The notes under the pieces: model-generated
The model's database searches: none
What the model was told of the DNA's origin: nothing
What the model saw: only the letters and a program-made list of their open reading frames with translations
Program-made: the position numbers and the translations under genes
Shown: positions 42,700 to 51,267 of the stretch, piece after piece
Numbering within the stretch: position 1 is the first letter of the stretch
How the letters are laid out: each line of letters begins with the position of its first letter
Origin: Sunxiuqinia rutila
GTDB lineage: Bacteria > Bacteroidota > Bacteroidia > Bacteroidales > Prolixibacteraceae
Assembly: GCF_050589705.1 (NCBI RefSeq)
Contig: NZ_JBNGOT010000008.1
Span: 217,246-281,245, forward strand
DNA: 64,000 nt
Direction of reading: 5' to 3'

Positions 42700-42707
42700 T
42701 AACTTTG
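42700..42707 (+). promoter_or_regulatory. Candidate -7 element before typA
   Basis: TAACTTTG matches TAnnTTTG and lies 22 bases before the ATG at 42729, predicting a short leader. No -33 TTG is visible. It lies downstream of an in-frame ATG at 42666, supporting the shorter protein. Confidence 0.4.
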
Positions 42708-42728
42708 CGCCTCAATTTTGGAGACTAT

Positions 42729-44534
42729 ATGCAGAAGATTAGAAACATCGCGATTATCGCACACGTTGACCACGGCAAAACGACCTTGGTGGACAAGTTA
42801 ATTTACCATTGTACAGCCATCAAAGACCACGAGAAAAAGAATGAGCTGATTCTCGACAACAATGACCTGGAACGTGAGCGCGGAATCACCATCCTGGCCA
42901 AAAACGTTTCGGTTGATTATCAAGGTACAAAAATCAATATCATTGATACCCCGGGTCACTCCGACTTTGGAGGAGAAGTAGAGCGGGTACTCAACATGGC
43001 TGATGGCGTTTTGCTGTTGGCTGATGCTTTTGAAGGCACCATGCCTCAAACGCGTTTCGTACTTTCCAAAGCTTTGGCCCTGGGCCTGAAGCCAATTGTT
43101 GTGATCAACAAAGTCGATAAACCAAACTGCCGTCCGGAGGAAGTTCACGAGCAAGTGTTCGACCTGATGTTTAGTTTGGATGCTACCGAAGAACAGCTCG
43201 ACTTCCCGACCATTTACGGATCGGCCAAAGAGGGCTGGATGACCGCTAACCTGAGTGACAAAACAGATAATATTGGACCGTTACTCGATGCGATTATCGA
43301 ATACATCCCTGCCCCAAAACCCAATCCCGGAACCCCACAGATGCTAATCACTTCATTGGATTATTCATCCTATGTTGGTCGGATTGCCATTGGACGCGTT
43401 CATCGTGGCGAGCTGAAAGAAGGCATGCAAGTAGCCTTAGGCAAACGCGATGGTTCAATCAAACGAACAAAAATTAAAGAATTACACGTATTCACCGGGC
43501 TGGGGCGCCAAAAGGTGGAGCAAGTCAGCAATGGCGATATTTGTGCCTTGGTCGGTATTGAAGGATTCGATATTGGCGATTCCATTTGCGATATCGACAA
43601 CCCGGAACCACTGGACCCAATTGCGGTGGACGAGCCTACCATGAGCATGGTGTTTACCAACAACGATTCTCCTTTCTTCGGAAAAGAAGGAAAATTTGTT
43701 ACTTCACGCCACTTACACGACCGCTTGTATAAAGAGCTGGAGAAAAACCTGGCACTGCGTGTTGAAAAAAGCGCATCAGCCGATGTATTTACCGTTTATG
43801 GCCGTGGCGTACTTCACTTGTCGGTATTGATTGAAACCATGCGTCGCGAAGGCTACGAACTACAAGTTGGCCAGCCACAGGTGTTGTACAAGGAAATTGG
43901 CGGGGTTAAATGTGAACCCATTGAAGAAATGCACGTCGATGTGCCGGACGAATATTCAGGTAAAGTCGTTGAGATGGTTTCAGTTCGCAAAGGCGAAATG
44001 CAAAACATGGAACGCAAAGGCGACCGGATTCACCTGGAATTCCTGATCCCTTCGCGTGGAATTATCGGTTTAAGAACCAACATGCTAACCGCTACGGCTG
44101 GTGAAGCTGTAATGACTCACCGCTTCATCGAATACCAACCGCTGAAAGGCGAAATAGAAGGACGCAAAAACGGTTCGTTGATTGCCAAGGAACCCGGAAC
44201 AACCTTCGCTTATGCGCTGAACAAACTCCAGGACCGCGGACGTTTCTTTATCCCACCAGGCGAAGAAGTTTACGAAGGTATGGTAATTGGCGAAAACACC
44301 CGTGCCGATGACCTGACGATCAACGTCACCCAATCGAAAAAGCTAACGAACATGCGTGCTTCCGGATCGGACGAAAAAACCAAGCTGGCTCCTCCGATTC
44401 AATTTAGCCTGGAAGAGGCACTGGAATACATCGGAAAGGATGAATACCTGGAAGTTACTCCCAAATCGTTGCGTATGCGTAAAATTTTGCTGCGCGAAGC
44501 AGAACGGAAACGTGGCTCGAAGATCAATTACTAG
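42729..44534 (+). CDS. typA: Ribosome-binding GTPase BipA/TypA
   Basis: 601 residues starting MQKIRNIAIIAHVDHGKTT, the normal BipA N-terminus. G1 AHVDHGKTT, switch I ERGITILAKN, G3 DTPGHSDF and G4 NKVD are intact. Domains II, III and V are followed by the BipA-specific C-terminal domain (VIGENTRADDLTINVTQSKK, SLEEALEYIGKDEYLEVTP). It helps 50S assembly, chiefly at low temperature or stress. A longer frame starting at 42666 adds 21 residues unlike the family and would start upstream of the likely promoter. Confidence 0.96.
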   Translation: MQKIRNIAIIAHVDHGKTTLVDKLIYHCTAIKDHEKKNELILDNNDLERERGITILAKNVSVDYQGTKINIIDTPGHSDFGGEVERVLNMADGVLLLADAFEGTMPQTRFVLSKALALGLKPIVVINKVDKPNCRPEEVHEQVFDLMFSLDATEEQLDFPTIYGSAKEGWMTANLSDKTDNIGPLLDAIIEYIPAPKPNPGTPQMLITSLDYSSYVGRIAIGRVHRGELKEGMQVALGKRDGSIKRTKIKELHVFTGLGRQKVEQVSNGDICALVGIEGFDIGDSICDIDNPEPLDPIAVDEPTMSMVFTNNDSPFFGKEGKFVTSRHLHDRLYKELEKNLALRVEKSASADVFTVYGRGVLHLSVLIETMRREGYELQVGQPQVLYKEIGGVKCEPIEEMHVDVPDEYSGKVVEMVSVRKGEMQNMERKGDRIHLEFLIPSRGIIGLRTNMLTATAGEAVMTHRFIEYQPLKGEIEGRKNGSLIAKEPGTTFAYALNKLQDRGRFFIPPGEEVYEGMVIGENTRADDLTINVTQSKKLTNMRASGSDEKTKLAPPIQFSLEEALEYIGKDEYLEVTPKSLRMRKILLREAERKRGSKINY

Positions 44535-44587
44535 TCAGAAATGCAAATCACCAGATGACTGAAGGTCATTGGATGAACTAAAATAAA

Positions 44588-44624
44588 GAAGCTCCCCGGT
44601 AAAGTCATTTATCGGGGAGTCTTC
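44588..44624 (+). terminator. Terminator after typA
   Basis: Stem GCTCCCCGGTAAA (44591-44603) with TTTATCGGGGAG (44608-44619), loop GTCA, extended by GAA/TTC with a bulge, followed by ATTTTA. It lies 54 bases after the stop. Confidence 0.75.
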
Positions 44625-44889
44625 ATTTTAAGCCTCTAGCTTTTGGGAAAGTTCCCGGGCTAATATGCTTTTAAGTACGTATTTTCTTTCTCCCTGGCTA
44701 ACCCACAAAGGGATCCCCATTAATAAAGCATAAGTTCTTTTCAACAAATAAACACACTCAAATTACTCACTCAACATATTCTACAACATACTTCTCGTTA
44801 TAAATAGGTTATGCATTTTTTTTGAGCTGGTTTTGTCGTAACTTTTTTCTCGATGTTCAGTAATATTCTAACCAAAAATTCAACGCAAC
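44625..44889. other. Intergenic region before the unknown helical gene
   Basis: AT-rich, no gene. A TAACTTTT word (44839-44846) just upstream of the next gene is a weak -7 candidate, with TTTG only 14 bases upstream, too close for a standard promoter. Nothing else recognised. Confidence 0.4.
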
Positions 44890-45594
44890 ATGGAAGAGAA
44901 AACAACATGCTCCACTGCCAATGCAACACTACTGGCCTGCATGAAAATCGCTCAATCATTCAGCGAGAACATCTACGAACTTTCCCTTATTCGAAATGAC
45001 TGGAATCAGGCCTATGCCGATGAGCTCCGGTCCAGAATAAAATCGGCTAAAGAAAAATACCTGCCTGCCGATAACTATGACAAACATGCTGACATGCAGA
45101 AGTATGTACACGAACTGATGCTTTCTTCGTTGAGAAACGTAGCCCTGCTTCGCGCCTTGATCAAAGTTGACTTCAAGGACAATAAGAAATTTCAGAAATC
45201 TATTTTTGAAGCACTTGGCTATAACGATTATTTCAGCGAAGCTAAAAACGGGGATTACCAAAGCCTTTATTACTTACTGAAAGTGGTGCATAAAAACCTG
45301 ACACCCGGATTGAAGGAAACATTAATCAGCAAATCGATTCCGTTAAGCCTGGTGGACCGGATTCTGCACTTTGACGATCAACTGCGTGAATTCAATTCCT
45401 GCTTCGATTGGATTGCCGATTCTGAGCAAATCAGCGAGGAAGGCAAGGAAGTAGTCAACCGCATTTTCTCTGAAGTAAAAGACATTTGCCGGGTAACCAC
45501 GGCCTACTATTTGTTTGAACCGCTCAAGCGTGACCAGTTTTGCTTTTTCAGGGTGATGTTCGGACTACAAGAAACAGTTCCTCAAACCCACTAA
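44890..45594 (+). CDS. Unknown all-helical cytoplasmic protein
   Basis: 234 residues, not recognised. No signal peptide or membrane helix. It is predicted helical throughout, with amphipathic stretches such as ELRSRIKSAKEKYLPADNY, ALIKVDFKDNKKFQKSIFEA and LISKSIPLSLVDRILHFDDQ, and many Asp/Lys/Tyr. Cys residues are scattered without a motif. The gene is monocistronic, followed by a very strong terminator. Function cannot be inferred from context (typA upstream, convergent DUF4494 downstream). Confidence 0.8.
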   Translation: MEEKTTCSTANATLLACMKIAQSFSENIYELSLIRNDWNQAYADELRSRIKSAKEKYLPADNYDKHADMQKYVHELMLSSLRNVALLRALIKVDFKDNKKFQKSIFEALGYNDYFSEAKNGDYQSLYYLLKVVHKNLTPGLKETLISKSIPLSLVDRILHFDDQLREFNSCFDWIADSEQISEEGKEVVNRIFSEVKDICRVTTAYYLFEPLKRDQFCFFRVMFGLQETVPQTH

Positions 45595-45602
45595 AAATGG
45601 CA

Positions 45603-45643
45603 AAAAAGAATCCCGAAAGTCGTGTGCTTTCGGGATTCTTTTT
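45603..45643. terminator. Strong bidirectional terminator between convergent genes
   Basis: A perfect 17-bp stem, AAAAAGAATCCCGAAAG (45603-45619) with its complement (45627-45643), loop of 7 bases, with T run on one strand and on the other strand by symmetry. It lies between the helical protein gene and the DUF4494 gene and can serve both. Confidence 0.9.
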
Positions 45644-45721
45644 GTTGCTATTATTCGATCATCCCAATCAGGCTAAACGGAGAACCATTGCTGGCAAAGG
45701 TTCCTGAAAGGGCTGAGTGCT

Positions 45722-46297
45722 TTATTCTTCGTCAGCCTCTTCAGACTGTTCATTTTCCTCAACGGCCGACTCGCCTTCAAATTCCTCATTCACAACAGGC
45801 TCTTCAACAACAGGCTCTTCCGTTTGAATCGGTTTTAAGTGCGGGGGAAGCGGTTCATTCACCTCATCTTTGAAGTAAGGAAACACATCCACAATGGGAC
45901 TTAAGTTCATGGCTGAAATTTGAATGGGAACCAAAATATAGGAAAGATCCTCTTCCAGACGTAGCAGAGCTTGTTTGAAGTCATCTGCAGCAACCAAAAA
46001 GTAGTTGTTAATTTTCTTTTCCTTGCCAGCTTTCTCGTCAATGGTAACAATACCGATTTTGGCTTTGAACCAGTATTCGCCATCTTCGTGAGGAAAGATT
46101 TCAATAACGTTCGATTTTTTGATATTGTCGATGTAAAACTCGCCTCCGCGAACCAGCTGCTGCATTTGCTCAATCATCCGCGCTTCAGCATCAGTAAACG
46201 AAACGGCATCTACCAGGTAGGCTTCCGACACTTTCCGTTCGCGTCCATCCTGATCAACTTTCACATATTTAACTTTGCATTCAAACCAAGTCTGCAT
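45722..46297 (-). CDS. DUF4494 family protein
   Basis: 191 residues, no signal peptide. The first 145 residues match the Bacteroidota DUF4494 family: MQTWFECKVKYVKVDQDGRE, SEAYLVDAVSFTDAEARMIEQ, YWFKAKIGIVTIDEKAGKEK. The tail of about 45 residues is an acidic Glu/Pro/Val low-complexity extension (EEPVVEEPVVNEEFEGE), longer than typical in the family as far as I can judge. Function unknown. Promoter candidate TATCTTTG (minus strand, 46332-46325). Confidence 0.85.
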   Translation of the reverse strand: MQTWFECKVKYVKVDQDGRERKVSEAYLVDAVSFTDAEARMIEQMQQLVRGGEFYIDNIKKSNVIEIFPHEDGEYWFKAKIGIVTIDEKAGKEKKINNYFLVAADDFKQALLRLEEDLSYILVPIQISAMNLSPIVDVFPYFKDEVNEPLPPHLKPIQTEEPVVEEPVVNEEFEGESAVEENEQSEEADEE

Positions 46298-46324
46298 AAC
46301 TTTTCATTCTTTAAAATTGAAATG

Positions 46325-46332
46325 CAAAGATA
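46325..46332 (-). promoter_or_regulatory. Candidate -7 element before the DUF4494 gene
   Basis: On the minus strand TATCTTTG is an exact TAnnTTTG match, 28 bases before the start codon. No -33 TTG at normal spacing was found. Confidence 0.4.
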
Positions 46333-46555
46333 TTCTCTTCAAGGATTTATAAGGGATTTTTCAAAAATAGTTTTTCACAAATATGAAAGAACTCCCAATT
46401 CGGGCAGGTCTTCATTTCAAAGTCCGGCAAGTCATGTCCAATTAAATTTCACAAAGAAGTTTAATTAACTATATTCGTAAAAGAGTCAAAAAAAAAACCA
46501 AGCATCAGCACCAGATACAAGCACATTAAAATTAGTAACTAAATACTATCAATTT

Positions 46556-47683
46556 ATGCTTATTGGACTCTTAAAAGAGGGAGATTCGGAAAACCGGGTA
46601 GCCCTTTTACCTGAAATGGTTTCTGCTTTAAGCCAGCGCAAAGTGACGGTTTATATAGAAACCGGGGCTGGTGAGTCTGCATTGGCCAGTGATGCAGCTT
46701 ACAAAGACGCTGGAGCCACGATTGCCTCCCGCGAAGAAGTATTGGCAAAAACCGATTTTCTGATTGGGATTCATCCTCCCGACAAGTCATTGATTGAATC
46801 CTTTCGAAAAGAGCAAATTTGGCTCAGTCAGTACAATCCCCTCTGGAATACTGATTTGGTGAACCAGTTTGTGTCGAAAAAGATGACCACGTTCAGCATG
46901 GACATGATTCCCCGAAGTACGCAAGGACAGTCCATGGACGTATTGTCATCGCAAGCTACCGTGGCAGGCTACAAGGCTGTACTAGATGCGGCAAACCTCC
47001 TGCCCACTTTTTTCCCGATGTTTATGACTGCTGCCGGCACCATCCGTCCAGCCACTGTTTTGGTACTCGGAGCCGGAGTTGCAGGCCTGCAGGCCATTGC
47101 CACCGCTAAGCGATTGGGGGCGCAGGTACAGGCTTTCGATGTGCGCTCAGCCGTCAAGGAAGAAGTTATGAGCCTAGGGGCTAAGTTTGTTGAAGTGGAA
47201 GGTGCCAAAGAAGATGCCGCTGCCGGAGGATATGCTGTGGAACAAACCGAAGAATTTAAACAAAAACAACAGCAGGCCATCAACGATCATGCGGCCAAAG
47301 CCAATGTGGTAATTTGCACCGCTCAAATCCCGGGACGTAAAGCTCCACTGCTACTTCCTGAAGATGCCGTTGCCGCCATGAAACCGGGCGCTGTCATTAT
47401 CGATTTGGCTGCATCAACCGGAGGCAACTGTGCGCTTAGCCAAGACAATAAAACAGTGATAAAACATGGCGTAACCATTATCGGGCAATCCAACTACCCT
47501 TCGTTATTGCCTGCCGATGCCAGTAAAATGTTTGGTAAAAACATCCTCAACTTCCTGGAATTGCTTTTTAACGAGGAAGGTGCGTTCAGCCTCAACTTTG
47601 ACGATGTCATCATCAAAGGAACTTGCATCACACACGAAGGCGCCATCATCAACGAACGCGTCCAAGCCGTTATTCACTCCTAA
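46556..47683 (+). CDS. pntA: NAD(P) transhydrogenase alpha subunit, part 1 (NAD-binding domain)
   Basis: 375 residues. This is the soluble dI domain: GLLKEGDSENRVALLPEMV, RSTQGQSMDVLSSQATVAGY, VLVLGAGVAGLQAIATAKRLGA (Rossmann fold) and IIGQSNYPSLLPADASKMFG. It transfers hydride between NAD(H) and NADP(H) coupled to proton translocation. Here the E. coli-type alpha chain is split: the membrane part is encoded by the next gene. This three-gene form is common and is not a frameshift, since the second gene has its own start and spacing. Confidence 0.95.
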   Translation: MLIGLLKEGDSENRVALLPEMVSALSQRKVTVYIETGAGESALASDAAYKDAGATIASREEVLAKTDFLIGIHPPDKSLIESFRKEQIWLSQYNPLWNTDLVNQFVSKKMTTFSMDMIPRSTQGQSMDVLSSQATVAGYKAVLDAANLLPTFFPMFMTAAGTIRPATVLVLGAGVAGLQAIATAKRLGAQVQAFDVRSAVKEEVMSLGAKFVEVEGAKEDAAAGGYAVEQTEEFKQKQQQAINDHAAKANVVICTAQIPGRKAPLLLPEDAVAAMKPGAVIIDLAASTGGNCALSQDNKTVIKHGVTIIGQSNYPSLLPADASKMFGKNILNFLELLFNEEGAFSLNFDDVIIKGTCITHEGAIINERVQAVIHS

Positions 47684-47694
47684 AATTCAACATA

Positions 47695-48009
47695 ATGGAT
47701 CAATTATTAATTTTTTTCTATACCTACAAAGAGGCGATCTTTATCATCGCACTTTCTATTTTCCTGGGCATTGAGGTGATTTCCAATGTTCCTGCCGTTC
47801 TCCATACCCCCCTCATGTCGGGAGCCAACGCCATCAGTGGTGTCATCATCATTGGTGGAATTATTCTGGTTGGCCATGCCGATGCCAGCACAATCAATAC
47901 CGAATTGATATTGGGAATCCTGGCTGTCATCTTTGGAACCCTCAATGTGGTTGGCGGTTTTGTGGTGACCGACCGCATGCTGGAAATGTTTAAAAAGAAG
48001 AAGAAATAG
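47695..48009 (+). CDS. NAD(P) transhydrogenase alpha subunit, part 2 (membrane segment)
   Basis: 104 residues from ATG 47695 (MDQLLIFFYTYKEAIFIIA). Three to four hydrophobic helices: FIIALSIFLGIEVISNVPAV, AISGVIIIGGIILVGHA, LILGILAVIFGTLNVVGGF, ending KKKKK. It corresponds to the C-terminal membrane part of the PntA chain. It starts 11 bases after the upstream stop; an upstream in-frame frame from 47623 overlaps pntA and is rejected. Confidence 0.93.
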   Translation: MDQLLIFFYTYKEAIFIIALSIFLGIEVISNVPAVLHTPLMSGANAISGVIIIGGIILVGHADASTINTELILGILAVIFGTLNVVGGFVVTDRMLEMFKKKKK

Positions 48010-48018
48010 GAGGCGCTC

Positions 48019-49458
48019 ATGGATAAAGTATTAGGAACTTATAACGGAATGGAATTTACGGTAGGAGGAACACTCCTCGAATTAAGCTACCTGGTAGCCG
48101 CACTGCTGTTTGTGCTGGGACTAAAACTGCTAAGTCATCCGGAAACGGCACGGCGCGGAAACTTTTATGCCGGAGGCGGCATGGTGCTGGCCATGCTAAC
48201 CACTTTGCTGTTGCACAAAAATGCCAACGGCAGCGGTATCCAACCCGCCAATGTCTGGATTATCCTGGCGGCCATTGGCGTAGGCTCAACCGTTGGCTGG
48301 ATCATTGCTCGAAAAATAAAAATGACAGCCATGCCTCAACTGGTTTCTTTTTACAACGCTACCGGAGGAGCTGCTTCGGCCTTGGTGGCTCTGCTCGAAT
48401 TTCCAAATGCCGATATGAGCAACTGGGGATCGGTACTGGTAACCCTATTGGGCCTCATCATTGGGAGCGTTGCCTTTAGTGGAAGTATGATCGCTTATGG
48501 CAAGCTCGATGGCAAAGTGAAAGATATTCGTGCCGGCTACATGAGCTACGTAAACTTAATCCTCCTTGCCGGAACCTTTGCACTGGCCTTCTTCATATTA
48601 CTTTCAGGACAAACACCGGCTCAGCTCAACTGGGCCATCTACCTGCTTTTCTTTGTGTCATTGCTTTATGGGGTTTTGTTTGTCATGCCGATTGGCGGAG
48701 CCGATATGCCGGTTGTTATTTCACTCCTGAACAGTTTTACCGGAATTGCAGCAGCAATGGCTGGCTTTATTTACAACAACCAGGCAATGATTCTTGGGGG
48801 TATTTTGGTAGGTGCTGCCGGAAGTATTTTAACCTTGCTCATGTGTAAAGCCATGAACCGCTCCTTGCTGAATGTTATTATCGGAGCCTTTGGCGGAGCA
48901 AATGCAGCAACAGCTGGCGCCGAAGGAACCATGAAGGAAATGACGCTTAGCGACGCCTCTGTTTTGCTGGCCTACTCGCGCAGTGTTGTTATTATTCCCG
49001 GCTACGGACTGGCAGTTGCTCAGGCCCAGCATGTTTGCCACGAGCTGGATGAATTGCTGGCATCCAAAGGAGTAAACGTTCGCTATGCCATTCACCCGGT
49101 AGCCGGTCGCATGCCCGGACACATGAATGTATTGCTAGCCGAAGCAGATGTTCCCTATGACCAGCTGGTTGAAATGGCGGACATCAACCCGGATATGCCA
49201 AGCACGGATGTAAGCATTGTCATTGGCGCCAATGATGTGGTTAACCCTGCAGCCATCAACGATGCGTCCAGCCCGATTGCCGGCATGCCGATCATCAAGG
49301 CACACGAATCAAAAAATATCATTGTGATGAAACGGGGACGCGGGAAAGGCTATGCAGGCATTGAAAACAGTTTGTTTTTCGATGATAAAACACGCCTGCT
49401 GTTTGGAGATGCCAAAAGCACGCTTCAGAAACTCGTCAACGAAATAAAAGATTTATAA
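48019..49458 (+). CDS. pntB: NAD(P) transhydrogenase beta subunit
   Basis: 479 residues. N-terminal half has about eight to nine membrane helices of the proton channel (dII), with MPQLVSFYNATGGAASALVALLE as the family motif. The C-terminal 180 residues form the NADP(H)-binding dIII: GYGLAVAQAQHVCHEL, HPVAGRMPGHMNVLLAEA and IVIGANDVVNPAA. Starts 9 bases after the part 2 gene. Complete, followed by a terminator. Confidence 0.96.
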   Translation: MDKVLGTYNGMEFTVGGTLLELSYLVAALLFVLGLKLLSHPETARRGNFYAGGGMVLAMLTTLLLHKNANGSGIQPANVWIILAAIGVGSTVGWIIARKIKMTAMPQLVSFYNATGGAASALVALLEFPNADMSNWGSVLVTLLGLIIGSVAFSGSMIAYGKLDGKVKDIRAGYMSYVNLILLAGTFALAFFILLSGQTPAQLNWAIYLLFFVSLLYGVLFVMPIGGADMPVVISLLNSFTGIAAAMAGFIYNNQAMILGGILVGAAGSILTLLMCKAMNRSLLNVIIGAFGGANAATAGAEGTMKEMTLSDASVLLAYSRSVVIIPGYGLAVAQAQHVCHELDELLASKGVNVRYAIHPVAGRMPGHMNVLLAEADVPYDQLVEMADINPDMPSTDVSIVIGANDVVNPAAINDASSPIAGMPIIKAHESKNIIVMKRGRGKGYAGIENSLFFDDKTRLLFGDAKSTLQKLVNEIKDL

Positions 49459-49477
49459 GACTTTCGGTCATTCAAGG

Positions 49478-49513
49478 AAGGCTGCTCTAAAAGAAAAGAG
49501 CAGCTTTTTTTTT
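49478..49513 (+). terminator. Terminator after the transhydrogenase operon
   Basis: 11-bp stem AAGGCTGCTCT (49478-49488) with AGAGCAGCTTT (49497-49507; one G-T pair), loop of 8 bases, then a run of nine T from 49505. Confidence 0.85.
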
Positions 49514-49955
49514 ACCCCAACAATTCATTCCTACACTACACGTTTCATTTATTAACGCATTGTTCATGAAAAAAAAATGAAAACAATGTTCCTGTCAGCT
49601 TGTTGTTCAATTTGTAGTTTTTTAAAAGCGACAACAAAACTCAGAACCCCTTACAACAAGGAACAAGCAATAAAAATTAGACAAAACAATGAATATTGAC
49701 TCTCGCCACCATTCATCTTTATTCTCGCTATTTCTGAATCAACAATACCAGGCAACAAACAGAAAAACGGCTACAGAAAGCCATCGAACACCTCAATTTT
49801 GTCTCTATACGAACAACTATTTAATTCATGGTCTTCCCTTGATAAATTAAGTGCTGGATTCAATCCAATAGACAACTAAAACACTCATTTAAAACATAAT
49901 CAGACAGAGCACATTCAACCAGGCTCCGTCCTCAACTTAAAGGCAAAAACAAATT
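49514..49955. other. Long AT-rich intergenic region before the racemase-like gene
   Basis: About 440 bases without a supported gene. An imperfect inverted repeat CATTGTT-CAT / ATG-AAAACAATG lies at 49558-49588. Weak pairings between 49600 and 49670 (CTTGTT with AACAAG) suggest possible RNA structure. A weak promoter candidate is TTG at 49696 with TATTCTCG at 49720. No riboswitch family recognised. Confidence 0.4.
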
Positions 49956-51032
49956 ATGGCATTCATTACTTTAGACACCCAAAAGCTAAAGAAAAACTAC
50001 GATTACCTCGAAAAACTTTTATCCGATAACGGCATCACATGGGCAGTCGTTTCCAAACTACTCTGTGGCAACAAGCGCTATCTGGAGGAAGTGATCAATC
50101 TTGGTGTTAAGCAACTTTGTGACTCCCGGGTTTCAAACCTGAAAATGATTAAGTCCATATCCGATGAAATTGAGACCATCTACATAAAACCACCACCGAA
50201 GCACTCCATCGACAAAATTGTCAGGTATGCCGATATCAGTTTCAATACTGAAATTGAAACCATCACCCGCTTATCCAAAGAAGCCCAAAAACAGGACAAA
50301 ATCCATAAGGTCATCATTATGATTGAGACCGGCGAGCTACGGGAAGGCGTTTTACAGGAAGATTTTCTTGACTTTTACGATGCCGTCTTCAAGCTGCCCA
50401 ATATTGAAGTGGTTGGCATTGGCACCAATTTAACGTGTATGTACGGCATTTTGCCAAGTCACGACAAACTAGTCCAGCTTTGCCTGTATGAGCAACTGAT
50501 TGAAGCGAAGTTCAACAAAGAAATTGAATATGTTTCGGGGGGAGCCTCCGTTACTGTGCCTCTAATATTCCAGGGACTACTGCCCAAAGGCATTAACCAC
50601 TTTCGAATTGGTGAAACCTTTTTCCTGGGAACAGATGTGTATAACAATGTGACCTTCGACCAAATGGAAAACGATACTTTTCAGCTGTACGCCGAAATCA
50701 TCGAACTGACCGAAAAACGCATGCGTCCCATTGGCGAGCTGGGTAAAAACCTGCTGGGCGAAACCGTTATTTTTGAAGATACCGACCAGGCAGCAACTTC
50801 ACATCGTGCATTAATTGATTTAGGCTTGCTGGACATTGATGAAAACCATATCAAGCTTAAAAATAGAAATCACAAGATCGTCGGAGCCTCATCGGACATG
50901 CTTGTGGTAGACCTTGGTAAGAATGAGGAAAATTACCAGGTCGGATCTCTTCTCGAATTTGAAATGGATTATATGGGTGTTTTAAGAATCATGAATTCGA
51001 AATATATTGAAAAACGAATCAAAGCCGAATAA
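49956..51032 (+). CDS. PLP-dependent alanine/ornithine racemase-family enzyme
   Basis: 358 residues. The first barrel motif WAVVSKLLCGN has the PLP lysine at residue 34, as in alanine racemase and its ornithine/YhfX-like relatives, followed by barrel segments (CDSRVSNLKMI, DISFNTEIETI, KVIIMIETGELREGV, VSGGASVTVPLIF). The C-terminal beta domain (HKIVGASSDMLVVDLGKN) fits the ornithine racemase-like group better than canonical alanine racemase Alr. It would interconvert D and L forms of a small amino acid in the cytoplasm. The substrate cannot be stated. Stand-alone gene. Confidence 0.85.
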   Translation: MAFITLDTQKLKKNYDYLEKLLSDNGITWAVVSKLLCGNKRYLEEVINLGVKQLCDSRVSNLKMIKSISDEIETIYIKPPPKHSIDKIVRYADISFNTEIETITRLSKEAQKQDKIHKVIIMIETGELREGVLQEDFLDFYDAVFKLPNIEVVGIGTNLTCMYGILPSHDKLVQLCLYEQLIEAKFNKEIEYVSGGASVTVPLIFQGLLPKGINHFRIGETFFLGTDVYNNVTFDQMENDTFQLYAEIIELTEKRMRPIGELGKNLLGETVIFEDTDQAATSHRALIDLGLLDIDENHIKLKNRNHKIVGASSDMLVVDLGKNEENYQVGSLLEFEMDYMGVLRIMNSKYIEKRIKAE

Positions 51033-51069
51033 GCCTTTCAACCAAGGCTGCAACATCGCCTTGGAAGGC
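51033..51069 (+). terminator. Weak terminator-like hairpin after the racemase-like gene
   Basis: GCCTT..CCAAGGC with GCCTTGG AAGGC pairs (12 bp with a 4-base bulge; inner stem 51042-51048 / 51058-51064, outer 51033-51037 / 51065-51069). No immediate T run; the next T cluster is about 10 bases on. Confidence 0.4.
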
Positions 51070-51267
51070 AAGAGCGGTATTTTTATCACTTCAAAAAAGC
51101 AAAACTGTTAACAAACACCTATTTTTAGGATTTACGGATATTTATTGACTTTATTCATGATATTCGCTCATAATCATTCAGAAGCACCGATCTAGAAAAA
51201 GAAAGGAATCCGTTTTTTGACTTATTCCTTAGGATTACTAAAAGTTCAAGCCACTTTCAGCTACCTA

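Noticed and set aside
42666..42728. Upstream ATG for typA
   Set aside because: The added 21 residues do not fit the family and would start upstream of the likely -7 element at 42700.
47623..47694. Upstream frame for the small transhydrogenase subunit, read as a frameshift fusion with pntA
   Set aside because: The frame overlaps the end of pntA with basic low-complexity residues; the split three-gene form with its own ATG at 47695 is a known arrangement, not a frameshift.
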